64,000 bases of DNA. It comes from Diaphorobacter limosus (GTDB lineage Bacteria; Pseudomonadota; Gammaproteobacteria; Burkholderiales; Burkholderiaceae_C). The stretch's first letter is position 1. Each line of letters opens with the position of its first letter. A program made the translations under genes and the position numbers. Under the pieces are notes generated by a model. That model saw only the letters and a list, made by a program, of their open reading frames with translations. It was not told where the DNA came from and ran no database searches. Below are positions 40,331-49,256 of this stretch, piece by piece. The DNA lies in contig NZ_CP136921.1 in the NCBI RefSeq assembly GCF_033100095.1, positions 590,501 to 654,500 on the forward strand, read 5' to 3'.

Positions 40331-42286
40331 ATGTCCTATCTCGTGCTCGCCCGCAAATACCGCCCCAAGACCTTCTCGGAGATGGTCGGGCAGGAGCATG
40401 TGGTGCAAGCCCTGACGAATGCGCTCACGCAGCAGCGGCTGCACCATGCCTATCTGTTCACCGGCACGCGCGGCGTGGGCAAGACCACGGTCTCGCGCAT
40501 CCTGGCCAAGTCGCTCAACTGCCAGGGGCCGGACGGCCAGGGCGGCATCACGGCCCAGCCCTGCGGCGTGTGCCCGGCCTGCCAGGACATCGACAGCGGG
40601 CGCTTTCCCGACTACACCGAGCTGGACGCGGCATCCAACCGCGGCGTGGACGAGGTGCAGGGCCTTTTGGAGCAGGCCGTCTACAAGCCGGTGCAGGGGC
40701 GTTTCAAGGTCTTCATGATCGACGAGGTGCACATGCTGACCAACACCGCCTTCAACGCCATGTTGAAGACGCTGGAGGAGCCGCCCGAATACCTCAAGTT
40801 CGTGCTGGCCACGACCGACCCGCAGAAGGTGCCGGTGACGGTGCTCTCGCGCTGCCTGCAGTTCAACCTGCGGCCGATGGCGCCCGAGACGGTGCTGGAG
40901 CATTTGACGCGCGTGCTGGCGGCCGAACAGGTGGCCGCCGAGCCCCAGGCGCTGCGCCTGCTCTCGCGTGCGGCGCGCGGCTCCATGCGCGATGCGCTGA
41001 GTTTGACCGACCAGGCCATCGCCTTCGGCAGCGGCCAGCTGCAGGAGGCCAGCGTGCGCCTGATGCTGGGCAGCGTGGACCGCAGCCATGTGTTCCGCCT
41101 GATCGAGGCGCTGGCCGCTGGCGACGGCCGCACCGTGGTGGAGACGGCCGACGCCCTGCGCGTCAACGGCCTGTCTGCCGCCAGCACGCTGGAGGAAATG
41201 GCTGCCGTGTTGCAGCGCATGGCCGTGCTGCAGGCGGTGCCGCAGATGGCCGCCGCCGTGGACGCCAGCGACCCCGAGGCGGCAGAGATGGCCCGCCTGG
41301 CCGCCGCCCTGCCGCCCGACGAAACGCAGCTGCTCTACAGCATCTGCCTGCATGGCCGTACCGAGCTGGGCCTGGCACCCGATGAGTACGCCGCCCTGAC
41401 CATGGTGCTGCTGCGCCTGCTGGCCTTCAAGCCCGCCGGTGCCGCTGGCGCCACGGCGGAAAAAAAAACTCTGACGCGGCCTGAACCCGCCGCGCCAGCA
41501 CCGGTTGCCGTCGCAGCTGATCCGCCCGTTGCACCGCTCGCAGTGCAGCAGCCCATCCATGTGGCGCGTGAACCGCAGCCGCCAGCCCCACTGGCTGCAC
41601 CCGCCGCACCCGAGCCGGCCACGCCCGATGATGTGAACCGCGCGGTGACCGAGGCCATGCTGCAGGATGCGGCGGCGCCCAACGCCGTGCCTGCGGCGCT
41701 GCCGGGCCCGGCTGCCGCGCCCACGGTGCGCCTACCCGTGCGCAGCCCTGAGGATTTAAGGCAAAAACAGCATCCAGCGCCCGCCAATCAAGCGCAAACA
41801 GCTTCTGAAACAATAGCAATACCGGTGCGCTCCGCGCCCGAACCCGGGCCACGCCTGCAGGCCGTGGGGCAGGCCGGTGCGGCAGCGCCGCCGCTGGTGA
41901 CCACCGAGGAGGGTGATGTCTGGCATGCCACCGTGCAGCAGCTCATCGCGCAAGACGCCATCACCGCCCTGGTGCGCGAGCTGGCGCTGCAGTCGCAGCT
42001 GATGGCGCGCGACGAGGGCCACTGGCTGCTGCGCGTTGAGCGCGAATCACTGAACCAGCCCCAGGCGCGCGAACGCCTGCGCGCGGCGCTGGAGGCCGCG
42101 GGCCATGCGCGCGAGATCAGCGTGGAGCTGGGCGTGGTCAGCGACAGCCCCGCGCGCCGCAACGCCCAGGCCGCCAGCGCACGCCAGCGCGCGGCCGAGG
42201 ACATCGTCCACAACGACCCCTATGTGCAGCAGCTGGTGCGCGACTTCGGCGCGAAAATCGTGCCAGGCAGCATCAAGCCTGCGTGA
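40331..42286 (+). CDS. dnaX: DNA polymerase III tau (and gamma) subunit
   Basis: DnaX is the clamp-loader ATPase; the long tau form also binds the polymerase core. The 651-residue product has Walker A FTGTRGVGKTTVSRIL, the zinc site CGVCPACQDIDSG, the sensor region DAASNRGVDEVQGLLEQ, DEVHMLTNTAFNAMLKTLEE PP and the arginine finger in VLSRCLQF. Domain III ends near residue 370. An A9 run at 41460-41468 follows at once, and slippage in either direction reaches a stop within 5 codons, giving a 380- or 384-residue gamma form. The tau tail starts with an Ala/Pro linker that contains a mosaic repeat (41751-41822). Confidence 0.96.
   Translation: MSYLVLARKYRPKTFSEMVGQEHVVQALTNALTQQRLHHAYLFTGTRGVGKTTVSRILAKSLNCQGPDGQGGITAQPCGVCPACQDIDSGRFPDYTELDAASNRGVDEVQGLLEQAVYKPVQGRFKVFMIDEVHMLTNTAFNAMLKTLEEPPEYLKFVLATTDPQKVPVTVLSRCLQFNLRPMAPETVLEHLTRVLAAEQVAAEPQALRLLSRAARGSMRDALSLTDQAIAFGSGQLQEASVRLMLGSVDRSHVFRLIEALAAGDGRTVVETADALRVNGLSAASTLEEMAAVLQRMAVLQAVPQMAAAVDASDPEAAEMARLAAALPPDETQLLYSICLHGRTELGLAPDEYAALTMVLLRLLAFKPAGAAGATAEKKTLTRPEPAAPAPVAVAADPPVAPLAVQQPIHVAREPQPPAPLAAPAAPEPATPDDVNRAVTEAMLQDAAAPNAVPAALPGPAAAPTVRLPVRSPEDLRQKQHPAPANQAQTASETIAIPVRSAPEPGPRLQAVGQAGAAAPPLVTTEEGDVWHATVQQLIAQDAITALVRELALQSQLMARDEGHWLLRVERESLNQPQARERLRAALEAAGHAREISVELGVVSDSPARRNAQAASARQRAAEDIVHNDPYVQQLVRDFGAKIVPGSIKPA
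41460..41468 (+). other. A9 slippage site in dnaX
   Basis: Nine A residues in the context GCGGAAAAAAAAACTCTGAC lie at codons 377-380. Loss of one A gives E-K-K-L and stop TGA at 41472; gain of one A or a -1 ribosomal slip gives E-K-K-N-S-D-A-A and stop TGA at 41482. The position matches the tau/gamma switch known in E. coli (ribosomal) and Thermus (transcriptional, A9). Confidence 0.75.
41751..41822 (-). repeat. Mosaic repeat copy in the tau linker of dnaX
   Basis: Read on the minus strand: GCTATTGTTTCAGAAGCTG, TTTGCGCTT, spacer, GGGCGCTGGATGC and TTTTTGCC. It matches the repeat layout and is in frame, encoding RQKQHPAPANQAQTASETIA. Confidence 0.7.
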
Positions 42287-42324
42287 CACGCTCTTACTTT
42301 TTTTAATCAACGAAGGAAATTTCC

Positions 42325-42657
42325 ATGTTCAACAAGGGACAGCTCGCCGGCCTGATGAAACAAGCCCAGGCCATGCAGGACAACCTGAAGAAGGCCCAGG
42401 ACGAATTGGCCAGCGTCGAGGTCGAGGGCGAATCCGGCGCCGGACTGGTCAAGGTCTTGATGACCTGCAAGCACGACGTCAAGCGCGTGACCATAGACCC
42501 CAGCCTGCTGGCCGAGGACAAGGACATGCTCGAAGACCTGGTGGCTGCCGCCTTCAACGCCGCCGTGCGCAAGGCCGAGGAAACCAGCCAGGAAAAGATG
42601 GGCAAGATCACCGCCGGCATGCCAGGCCTGCCCGGCGGCATGAAGTTCCCCTTCTGA
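42325..42657 (+). CDS. ybaB: YbaB/EbfC nucleoid-associated protein
   Basis: A 110-residue DNA-binding protein with the family core [20 protein letters not shown], the strand [25 protein letters not shown] and a C-terminal helix with a Gly/Met-rich tail. It lies between dnaX and recR, the standard order. CGAAGGAAA precedes ATG 42325. The role in DNA repair or nucleoid structure is only partly known. Confidence 0.96.
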   Translation: MFNKGQLAGLMKQAQAMQDNLKKAQDELASVEVEGESGAGLVKVLMTCKHDVKRVTIDPSLLAEDKDMLEDLVAAAFNAAVRKAEETSQEKMGKITAGMPGLPGGMKFPF

Positions 42658-42679
42658 CGGTGCCTGGGCGCACCGCCCC

Positions 42680-43270
42680 ATGTCCGATACCAATTCCCTC
42701 GACGCACTGATCCAGGCGCTGCGGCGCCTGCCGGGCGTGGGCATGAAGTCGGCGCAGCGCATCGCCTTTCATCTGCTGCAGCATGACCGTCCAGCGGCCC
42801 AGCAGCTGTCGCAGGCGCTGGCGCAGGCCTGCGCGCAGGTGCGCCATTGCCAGCGCTGCTACACCTTCACCGAGGGCGAGGTCTGCGCCACCTGCATGGA
42901 CGCGACGCGCGACGCCAGCCGCCTGTGCGTGGTGGAGACGCCCGCCGACCAGGCGGCCATGGAGCGCACTGCCGCCTTTCGTGGCCTGTACTTCGTGCTC
43001 ATGGGGCGGCTGTCACCGCTGGACGGCGTGGGGCCGCGCGACATTGGCGTGCAAAAGCTGCTCGAGCGCGCCGGCGACGGCGTGGTGCAGGAGGTGATCC
43101 TGGCCACCAGCTTCACCGCCGAGGGCGAGGCCACGGCCCACGCCATTGCCGAGGCGCTCAGGCGCCGCGGCATGCATGTCACGCGCCTGGCGCGCGGCGT
43201 GCCGGTGGGCAGCGAGCTCGAATACGTGGATTTGGGCACCATTGCCCATGCGCTGGCGGATCGGCGGTGA
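42680..43270 (+). CDS. recR: Recombination protein RecR
   Basis: RecR works with RecO and RecF to load RecA on gapped DNA. The 196-residue protein has the helix-hairpin-helix [18 protein letters not shown], the zinc site [16 protein letters not shown] and the Toprim domain with [19 protein letters not shown] and [20 protein letters not shown]. It lies 22 bases after ybaB. Confidence 0.97.
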   Translation: MSDTNSLDALIQALRRLPGVGMKSAQRIAFHLLQHDRPAAQQLSQALAQACAQVRHCQRCYTFTEGEVCATCMDATRDASRLCVVETPADQAAMERTAAFRGLYFVLMGRLSPLDGVGPRDIGVQKLLERAGDGVVQEVILATSFTAEGEATAHAIAEALRRRGMHVTRLARGVPVGSELEYVDLGTIAHALADRR

Positions 43271-43308
43271 CATAAACGCACAACGCACAACGCACAACCG
43301 AGGCCCCA

Positions 43309-43704
43309 ATGTCCAACACCTCTTTCACCCTGGCGTACGGCTGCGTGCTGGTGGCGGCGCTGCTGCCCATGTTTTGTGCCCTCCTGGCCAAGGCCGGGGC
43401 CATGCCCAGGGGCGGCAACCGCGACCCGCGCGCCTGGCTGGCGGCGCAAAGCGGCTGGCGTGCCCGCGCCAATGCGGCCCAGGCCAACGGCTTCGAAGGC
43501 CTGCCGTTCTTCATCGGCGCGGTCATCATCGCCCACCAGCTGGGTGCGCCGCAGGCGCGCCTGGATCAGCTGGCCTGCGCCTTCATCGTCCTGCGCCTGG
43601 CCTATATCGCCCTGTATGTGGGCGACAAGGCCATGGCGCGCAGCCTGGTCTGGGGCCTGGGCCTGGCGGTGAACATCGCCATCCTGCTGTTGGGCTGGCG
43701 CTGA
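43309..43704 (+). CDS. MAPEG-family membrane protein
   Basis: A 131-residue protein with four hydrophobic segments and the MAPEG sequence RANAAQANGFEGLPFFIGAV and LRLAYIALYVGDKAMARSLVW. Bacterial members are glutathione-transferase-like or of unknown function. It lies 38 bases after recR and is followed by an intrinsic terminator. Confidence 0.88.
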   Translation: MSNTSFTLAYGCVLVAALLPMFCALLAKAGAMPRGGNRDPRAWLAAQSGWRARANAAQANGFEGLPFFIGAVIIAHQLGAPQARLDQLACAFIVLRLAYIALYVGDKAMARSLVWGLGLAVNIAILLLGWR

Positions 43705-43742
43705 GGCGCGGTTTCCACGACTGGGCGTAAAATAGCGCCATC

Positions 43743-43777
43743 CGGCTTGCCCATTCAGCGCAAGCCGCTATTTTTTT
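43743..43777 (+). terminator. Intrinsic terminator before metN
   Basis: CGGCTTG (43743-43749) pairs with CAAGCCG (43761-43767), followed by CTA and seven T. The T run continues into TTGATAGTTGCGC, which looks like a piece of the mosaic repeat. It ends the recR/MAPEG transcript; regulation of metN by attenuation is possible but not shown. Confidence 0.75.
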
Positions 43778-43830
43778 GATAGTTGCGCAGGCATGTGAAT
43801 GGCCTTGCGCGGCATTTTTCCTCGTTTTCC

Positions 43831-44877
43831 ATGATCGATCTCCGGGGTATCACCCAGATTTACCAGGGCCCACAAGGCCCGGTCGAGGCCCTGCGCGGCA
43901 TCGACCTGCATGTCACGCCGGGCGAGGTGTTCGGCATCATCGGGCGCTCGGGCGCGGGCAAGAGCTCGCTGGTGCGCGTCATCAATCTGCTGAACCGCCC
44001 GTCGGCCGGCCAGGTCATGGTGGCGGGGCGCGACATGACGCAACTGAGTGACGCCGAGCTGCGCGCCGCGCGCCGCGAGATCGGCATGGTGTTCCAGCAT
44101 TTCAACCTGCTGTCGTCGCGCACCGTGTACGGCAACGCCGCGCTGCCGCTGGAGCTGGCCGGCATGGCGCCGGACAAGATCAAGAAGCGTGTCGATCCGC
44201 TGCTCGACATGGTGGGCCTGGCGCATCTGGCCGACCGTTACCCGGCGCAGATCTCAGGCGGGCAAAAGCAGCGCGTGGGCATTGCGCGCGCGCTGGCCAG
44301 CAGTCCGAAGGTGCTGCTGTCCGACGAGGCCACGAGTGCGCTGGACCCCGAAACCACGCGCTCCATCCTGGACCTGCTGCGCCAGGTGAACCGCGAGCTG
44401 GGCGTGACCGTGGTCTTGATCACGCACCAGATGCAGGTCATCAAGCAGATCGCCGACCGCGTGGCGGTGATCGAAGCCGGCCGCATCGTCGAGATGGGCC
44501 CGGTGATCGATGTGTTCACCAAGCCCCAGCAGGACATCACCAAGAGCCTGATCGACGAGATCGTGCCGCAGGAGCTGCCGGCTGGCGTGCTCTCGCGCGT
44601 GCGCAGCCTGGCGGCGCGGCTTGAGGCGGGGGCCAGCGGCCAGCTGCTGCGCCTGTCCTACGCCGGCGAGCATGCCTACGAGCCCATCCTGTCGCACCTG
44701 ATCCGCGAGCTGGGGCTGGATCTGTCCATCCTGCACGGCCAGATCGATGAGATCCAGGAGCAGACCTTTGGCTCGCTGGCGGTGTACGCCAGCGGCCCCA
44801 TGGCGCGCATTGGCGCGGCCATCGACTATCTGCGCGCCCAGGGGGTGGTGGTGCGCACCGTGGACGTGAGCGCATAA
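43831..44877 (+). CDS. metN: Methionine ABC transporter, ATP-binding protein
   Basis: MetN powers uptake of D- and L-methionine with MetI and MetQ. The 348-residue protein has Walker [18 protein letters not shown], signature [14 protein letters not shown], Walker [16 protein letters not shown], and a C-terminal NIL domain (about 265-345) that binds methionine to inhibit transport. ATG 43831 gives the family start [11 protein letters not shown]; an in-frame codon at 43783 lies in the terminator tail. It is followed by metI after 7 bases. Confidence 0.95.
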   Translation: MIDLRGITQIYQGPQGPVEALRGIDLHVTPGEVFGIIGRSGAGKSSLVRVINLLNRPSAGQVMVAGRDMTQLSDAELRAARREIGMVFQHFNLLSSRTVYGNAALPLELAGMAPDKIKKRVDPLLDMVGLAHLADRYPAQISGGQKQRVGIARALASSPKVLLSDEATSALDPETTRSILDLLRQVNRELGVTVVLITHQMQVIKQIADRVAVIEAGRIVEMGPVIDVFTKPQQDITKSLIDEIVPQELPAGVLSRVRSLAARLEAGASGQLLRLSYAGEHAYEPILSHLIRELGLDLSILHGQIDEIQEQTFGSLAVYASGPMARIGAAIDYLRAQGVVVRTVDVSA

Positions 44878-44884
44878 GGAGCGG

Positions 44885-45553
44885 ATGGTGTTCGAGAATT
44901 TTTCCGAAATGATGCTGGAGCTGTTTGCCACCTCGCTGTGGGAGACGGTAATCATGGTCGGCGCGTCGGGCATCCTCGGCGCGCTGGTGGGCATTCCGTT
45001 GGGGGTGTTTTTGCGCCTGACCGACAAGGGCGGCATCCTGCAGAACGCCCCGGCTAACACCGTAGTTGGCGGCATCGTGAATGCCGTGCGCTCCACGCCC
45101 TTCATCATCCTGCTGGTGGCCATCATCCCGTTCACGCGCCTGGTCACGGGCACGTCGATCGGCACCTGGGCGGCCGTGGTGCCGCTGACGCTGGCGGCCG
45201 CGCCCTTCATCGCGCGCCTGGTCGAGACTGCGCTGCGCGAGGTGGACGGCGGCCTGGTCGAGGCCGCGCAGTCCATGGGCGCGACCACCGGCCAGATTGT
45301 CTGGAAGGTGCTGCTGCCCGAGGCCATGCCGGGCATCGTCGCCGGGCTGACCATCAGCTTTGTGAGCCTGACTGGTTATTCGGCCATGGCCGGCGCCGTG
45401 GGCGGCGGCGGCCTGGGCGACCTGGGCATCCGCTATGGCTACCAGCGCTTTCTGCCCGACGTGATGCTGGCGGTGGTGGTGATCCTGATCGTCTTCGTGC
45501 AGGCAATACAGAGCCTGGGCGACTGGGTGGTGCGGCGCATGTCGCACCGCTGA
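44885..45553 (+). CDS. metI: Methionine ABC transporter, permease
   Basis: A 222-residue inner-membrane permease with five hydrophobic segments and the coupling loop EVDGGLVEAAQSMGATTGQI, then VWKVLLPEAMPGIVAG, which contacts MetN. AAGGAGCGG precedes ATG 44885. The binding-protein gene metQ is not next to it but 780 bases further on, beyond an antisense phosphoribosyltransferase gene. Confidence 0.95.
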   Translation: MVFENFSEMMLELFATSLWETVIMVGASGILGALVGIPLGVFLRLTDKGGILQNAPANTVVGGIVNAVRSTPFIILLVAIIPFTRLVTGTSIGTWAAVVPLTLAAAPFIARLVETALREVDGGLVEAAQSMGATTGQIVWKVLLPEAMPGIVAGLTISFVSLTGYSAMAGAVGGGGLGDLGIRYGYQRFLPDVMLAVVVILIVFVQAIQSLGDWVVRRMSHR

Positions 45554-45561
45554 TATCTACT

Positions 45562-45613
45562 TCTGATTTGATAGCTGCTCACGCTTTATAGATAAGCGTT
45601 GGAGGCCCATTTG
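45562..45613 (+). repeat. Mosaic repeat, reference copy (between metI and the phosphoribosyltransferase gene)
   Basis: TGATTTGATAGCTGCTCACG, CTTTATAGATAAGCGTTGGA, GGCCCATTTG is the best-formed copy: left motif TTTGATAGCTGCT, inverted CGCTT/AAGCG around a 7-base spacer, and right motif GGAGGCC. It also provides the last codons (NAYL) and stop of the antisense gene at 45586. Confidence 0.8.
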
Positions 45614-46251
45614 CTTAGTATCTGAATGACCTCGTCATCCTCCACCTGGGTGAAATCCTCGTAGTACTGGCCCACGGCCTCGAAGTCTTGCGGCGCCTGC
45701 AGGCATGCCACCTCGTCGGCCAGCGGGCGCACCAGGGCCAGCGCCTCGTGCGAGGCCACGGGCACGGCGCAGATCAGCCGGGCAGGCTTGCGCTGGCGCA
45801 GGCTGTGCAGCGCAGCGGCCATGGTGGCCCCGGTGGCCAGGCCGTCGTCCACCACGATGACGATGCGCCCGGCCACCTCCAGCGGTGGGCGTATCGGCGT
45901 GTACTGCGCGCGCCGCTGGTGGATCAGCCGCAGCTGCCGGCGCTTTTCGGTGGCGATGTAATGCGCATCGGCGCCCGTCGCCGCGGCGTGCGGCGACAGG
46001 TAGGTCCAGCCGCTCTCATCGACCGAGCCGATGGCGTATTCGGGCTGGTAGGGCGCGCCCAGCTTGCGCACCAGCACCAGGTCCAGCTCGCCCCGCAGCG
46101 CCTGGGCGATGCATTGCGCCATGGGCACGGCGCCGCGCGGAATGGCCAGCACCAAGGGGTTCTGGCCGGCATAGGCCTGTAGCCGCTCGGCCAGGCGCCG
46201 GGCGGCGTCCAGGCGGTCGCGAAAGACAATCGGGCGGGTGGCGGCATGCAT
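45586..46251 (-). CDS. Phosphoribosyltransferase-domain protein
   Basis: A 221-residue protein with the PRPP loop RIVIVVDDGLATGATMAAAL and an N-terminal FRDRLDAARRLAERLQAYAG lead, like the ComF/Rv0571c-type proteins predicted to act on nucleotides or to be regulatory. It lies antisense between metI and metQ. Its last codons fall in a mosaic repeat, so its C-terminus (SKWASNAYL) may have been reset by the repeat. Function unknown. Confidence 0.85.
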   Translation of the reverse strand: MHAATRPIVFRDRLDAARRLAERLQAYAGQNPLVLAIPRGAVPMAQCIAQALRGELDLVLVRKLGAPYQPEYAIGSVDESGWTYLSPHAAATGADAHYIATEKRRQLRLIHQRRAQYTPIRPPLEVAGRIVIVVDDGLATGATMAAALHSLRQRKPARLICAVPVASHEALALVRPLADEVACLQAPQDFEAVGQYYEDFTQVEDDEVIQILSKWASNAYL

Positions 46252-46334
46252 GCCGTGATTGTGGAACTTACTGGCCTCGCCGGTATTGCGACAGGTCTAC
46301 GATAGGCGGCCGATTGCACAAGAAAGGTTTCATC

Positions 46335-47135
46335 GTGATTTCCAAACGCTCCCTGCTTCAATCCACCCTGGCCCTGGCGCTGGCCACCGGCCTTGGCGGC
46401 GCCGCCATGGCACAGGACAAGCCGCTGAAGATTGGCGTGACGGCGGGCCCGCATGCGCAGATCTTCGAGCAGGTGAAGAAGGTGGCGGACAAACAGGGCC
46501 TGAAGATCCAGGTGGTGGAGTTCAGCGACTATGTGCAGCCCAACGCCGCCCTGGCCGCGGGCGACCTGGACGCCAACAGCTACCAACACAAGCCCTATCT
46601 GGATGCGCAGATCAAGGATCGCGGCTATCCGTTCGCCGTGGCGGCGAACACGGTCAACTTCCCGATCGGCATTTACTCCAAAAAGATCAAGAAACTGGCC
46701 GATCTGAAGGAGGGCGCGCGCTTCGGCATTCCCAACGACCCTACCAATGGTGGCCGCGTACTGCTGCTGCTCCAGGCCCAGGGCCTGATCAAGCTCAAGG
46801 ACGGCGCGGGCCTGAAGGCCACGCCGCTGGACGTGGTGGGCGACCCCAAGAAGCTCAAGTTCATCGAGCTTGACGCCGCCCAGCTGCCGCGCTCGCTCGA
46901 CGACCTGGACGCCTCGGCCATCAACACCAACTTTGCGATCTCGGCCGGCCTGAACCCCAAGACCGACGCCATCGCCCAGGAGAACCCGGACGGCCCCTAT
47001 GTGAACCTGCTGGTGGTGCGCGCCGCCGACAAGGACAAGCCCTGGGTGGCGCAGCTGGTCAAGGCCTATCACAGCCCGGAGATACGCCAGTTCATCGACA
47101 CCCAGTTCAAGGGTTCGGTGCTGGCTGGCTGGTAA
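46335..47135 (+). CDS. metQ: Methionine ABC transporter, substrate-binding lipoprotein-type protein
   Basis: MetQ (NlpA family) captures methionine in the periplasm. The start is GTG 46335 with AAAGG upstream, giving 266 residues: signal peptide ISKRSLLQSTLALALATGLG with AMA-QDK cleavage, then LKIGVTAGPHAQIFEQVKKV, YVQPNAALAAGDLDANSYQH and FGIPNDPTNGGRVL of the family. There is no lipobox Cys at the cleavage site, so the protein may be soluble rather than lipid-anchored. It is separated from metNI by an antisense gene and likely has its own promoter. Confidence 0.94.
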   Translation: MISKRSLLQSTLALALATGLGGAAMAQDKPLKIGVTAGPHAQIFEQVKKVADKQGLKIQVVEFSDYVQPNAALAAGDLDANSYQHKPYLDAQIKDRGYPFAVAANTVNFPIGIYSKKIKKLADLKEGARFGIPNDPTNGGRVLLLLQAQGLIKLKDGAGLKATPLDVVGDPKKLKFIELDAAQLPRSLDDLDASAINTNFAISAGLNPKTDAIAQENPDGPYVNLLVVRAADKDKPWVAQLVKAYHSPEIRQFIDTQFKGSVLAGW

Positions 47136-47226
47136 TGGCTGGTTGATGGCCTGTTGTCCGACAGCGCAATACGCGGCGGGCTCATAAGCTGCCCACAGTC
47201 ATAACCCCCCTGACTGGAGATTTCTT

Positions 47227-47778
47227 ATGAGCAAATATCGCATTGCCGTCATTGTCGGCAGCCTGCGCAAGGATTCGCACAACCGCCGCCTGGCCCACGC
47301 CCTCACGCGCCTGGGCGCGCCCGAGTTCGAGTTCCACTACCCGCGCATCGACGACCTGCCGCTGTACAACCAGGACGACGACGGCCACCAGCCAGCCCCG
47401 GTACTGCGCCTGAAGCAGGAGGTGGCAGAGTCCCAGGGGGTGTTGTTCGTCACGGCCGAATACAACCGCTCCATCCCCGGTGTGCTCAAGAACGCCATAG
47501 ACAACGCCTCGCGCCCCTACGGCCACAGCGCCTGGGCCAACAAGCCCGCCGGGGTGATAGGTGTGTCCATAGGCACCATTGGCACGGCCATGGCGCAGCA
47601 GCATTTGCGCAATGTGCTGGTGTTCCTGAACATGCCCACCATGGCCCAGCCCGAGGCCTTCATCCAGAACAGCGACGCCTTGTTCAATGCCGACGGCAGC
47701 ATTGGCGAGGTCAGCAGGGCGTTCTTGCAGGCTTGGATGGATAGCTACGTCGCCTGGGTCAAGCGCCACAACGCCTGA
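47227..47778 (+). CDS. NADPH-dependent FMN reductase (flavodoxin-like)
   Basis: A 183-residue flavodoxin-fold protein with the FMN phosphate loop VIVGSLRKDSHNRRLAHAL, the FVTAEYNRSIPGVLKNAID motif and VIGVSIGTIGTAMAQQ. Relatives include chromate/quinone reductases (ChrR) and SsuE-like enzymes. TGGAGATTTCTT precedes ATG 47227. The real electron acceptor is not clear; a quinone is likely. Confidence 0.92.
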   Translation: MSKYRIAVIVGSLRKDSHNRRLAHALTRLGAPEFEFHYPRIDDLPLYNQDDDGHQPAPVLRLKQEVAESQGVLFVTAEYNRSIPGVLKNAIDNASRPYGHSAWANKPAGVIGVSIGTIGTAMAQQHLRNVLVFLNMPTMAQPEAFIQNSDALFNADGSIGEVSRAFLQAWMDSYVAWVKRHNA

Positions 47779-47786
47779 ACCCGGGG

Positions 47787-49196
47787 TTACCAGGCGCCGT
47801 GGTGCTCCGGCACGCGGGCAACCAGGGGCAGCGCCAGCAACAACAGAGCGGCCACGGCCGCATACACCCAGGCCTGGCGCATGCCCGCATCCGCGGCGCC
47901 CGCCAGGGCCGCCGTGGCCAGCGACACCACGGCGATGGTGCCCAGCTGAAAGCACAGCGAACGCAGCCCGGCAATGGATGACGACTCCTGGGGTGCCAGC
48001 TGCAGCCCGGCATTGCGGCTGGCCGGATTCACCGCGCCCGTGCCCAGGCCCAGCACCAGGGCTGCACCGGTCAGCCAGGCATGCGGCGCCATGCCCGCCG
48101 GTGGCGCCAGTGCCACCAGCAGCATGCCCACGGCGCTGATGGCGCCGCCCACGTACAGCGGCAGCCGATAGCCGGTGCGCCGCAGCGCCATGGTGGCCAG
48201 CACCGACAGCACGATGGAAGCGCAGCCCTGGGCCACGAGCAGCGTGCCGGCATACAGCGCATTCATGCCGTAGCGGTTGCTTGCGTACAGCGGGATCAAT
48301 GCCACGGCGCCTATGCTGATGCCGCCATAGACCATGTTCACCAGGTTCACCACGCCAAAGCCGGGCCCATGGATCAGCCGCGGGCTGATGAAGGGCGGCT
48401 CGGCGCGCGCCACATGGCGCAGGAACAGCCAGCCGCTGACGCCGGCCACACCGGCCAGCAGGGCGAGCAGGGCCGGCCCGACCGGCGCATGCGCCTCACC
48501 CAGGTAGCTGGCCACCAGCATGCAGGCAAACAGCGTCACGGCCAACAGGGCCATGCCCGCGCCATCCATGCGCAGCCGCTGGTGCTGCCCTTGGGGCGGG
48601 TCGCGCGGTATGTAGCGCAGTGCCAGCACGGCAACGACCAGGCCTATGGGCACGTTCACGAAGAACACGTCGCGCCAGCCGGCGTAGGTGACGAACAGGC
48701 CGCCAAAAATGGGGCCGATCATGGCCCCTATGGGAAAGATGGTGCCAAACAGGCCCACGGCGCGGTCGCGCGCCTGGCCGAAATGATCGACCACGATGCC
48801 CGTGGCCGAGGGCGTGAAGCCGGCCCCGCCGGCGGCCTGCAGCGCGCGCAGCAGCACCAGGGTGACGATGTCGTGGGCCAGGCCACAGGCCAGCGACGCG
48901 GCCGTGAAGGTGATCACCGAGCCCAGGAACACGCGCCGGCGCCCGTAGCGGTCGCTGAGCCGGCCGCTGATGGGCAGCATGAGCACGAAGCCGAAGGCGT
49001 AGGTGGTAATGCTCCAGCCGGCCCAGTTCTCGCTGGTGTGCAGATCCTGCTGCAGTGCATGCAGGGCGGTGGCGACGATGGTTGAGTCCACCGACATCAT
49101 CAGCAACGCCAGCGAGACGATGCAGAACACCAGCACGCGCCGTGCCGGCGTCAGCTCGGCTGACGCGGCCGGGGTGTCAGGTGTTGCGCCGGTCAT
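47787..49196 (-). CDS. MFS drug exporter, DHA2 (EmrB/QacA) family
   Basis: A 469-residue transporter with 14 hydrophobic segments. It has the DHA2 first-helix motif MMSVDSTIVATALHALQQDL, motif A GRLSDRYGRRRVFLGS and motif C-like GPIFGGLFVTYAGWRDVFFV NVPIG. Such proton antiporters expel lipophilic cations or antibiotics. It is convergent with the FMN reductase gene (8 bases apart) and is not paired with a membrane fusion protein. The substrate is unknown. Confidence 0.93.
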   Translation of the reverse strand: MTGATPDTPAASAELTPARRVLVFCIVSLALLMMSVDSTIVATALHALQQDLHTSENWAGWSITTYAFGFVLMLPISGRLSDRYGRRRVFLGSVITFTAASLACGLAHDIVTLVLLRALQAAGGAGFTPSATGIVVDHFGQARDRAVGLFGTIFPIGAMIGPIFGGLFVTYAGWRDVFFVNVPIGLVVAVLALRYIPRDPPQGQHQRLRMDGAGMALLAVTLFACMLVASYLGEAHAPVGPALLALLAGVAGVSGWLFLRHVARAEPPFISPRLIHGPGFGVVNLVNMVYGGISIGAVALIPLYASNRYGMNALYAGTLLVAQGCASIVLSVLATMALRRTGYRLPLYVGGAISAVGMLLVALAPPAGMAPHAWLTGAALVLGLGTGAVNPASRNAGLQLAPQESSSIAGLRSLCFQLGTIAVVSLATAALAGAADAGMRQAWVYAAVAALLLLALPLVARVPEHHGAW

Positions 49197-49256
49197 CCAG
49201 CCATGCTACGCGCAGGCGGCAACCAGCAGGGCAGGGGGCTTATTCAGAGTGGCGCC

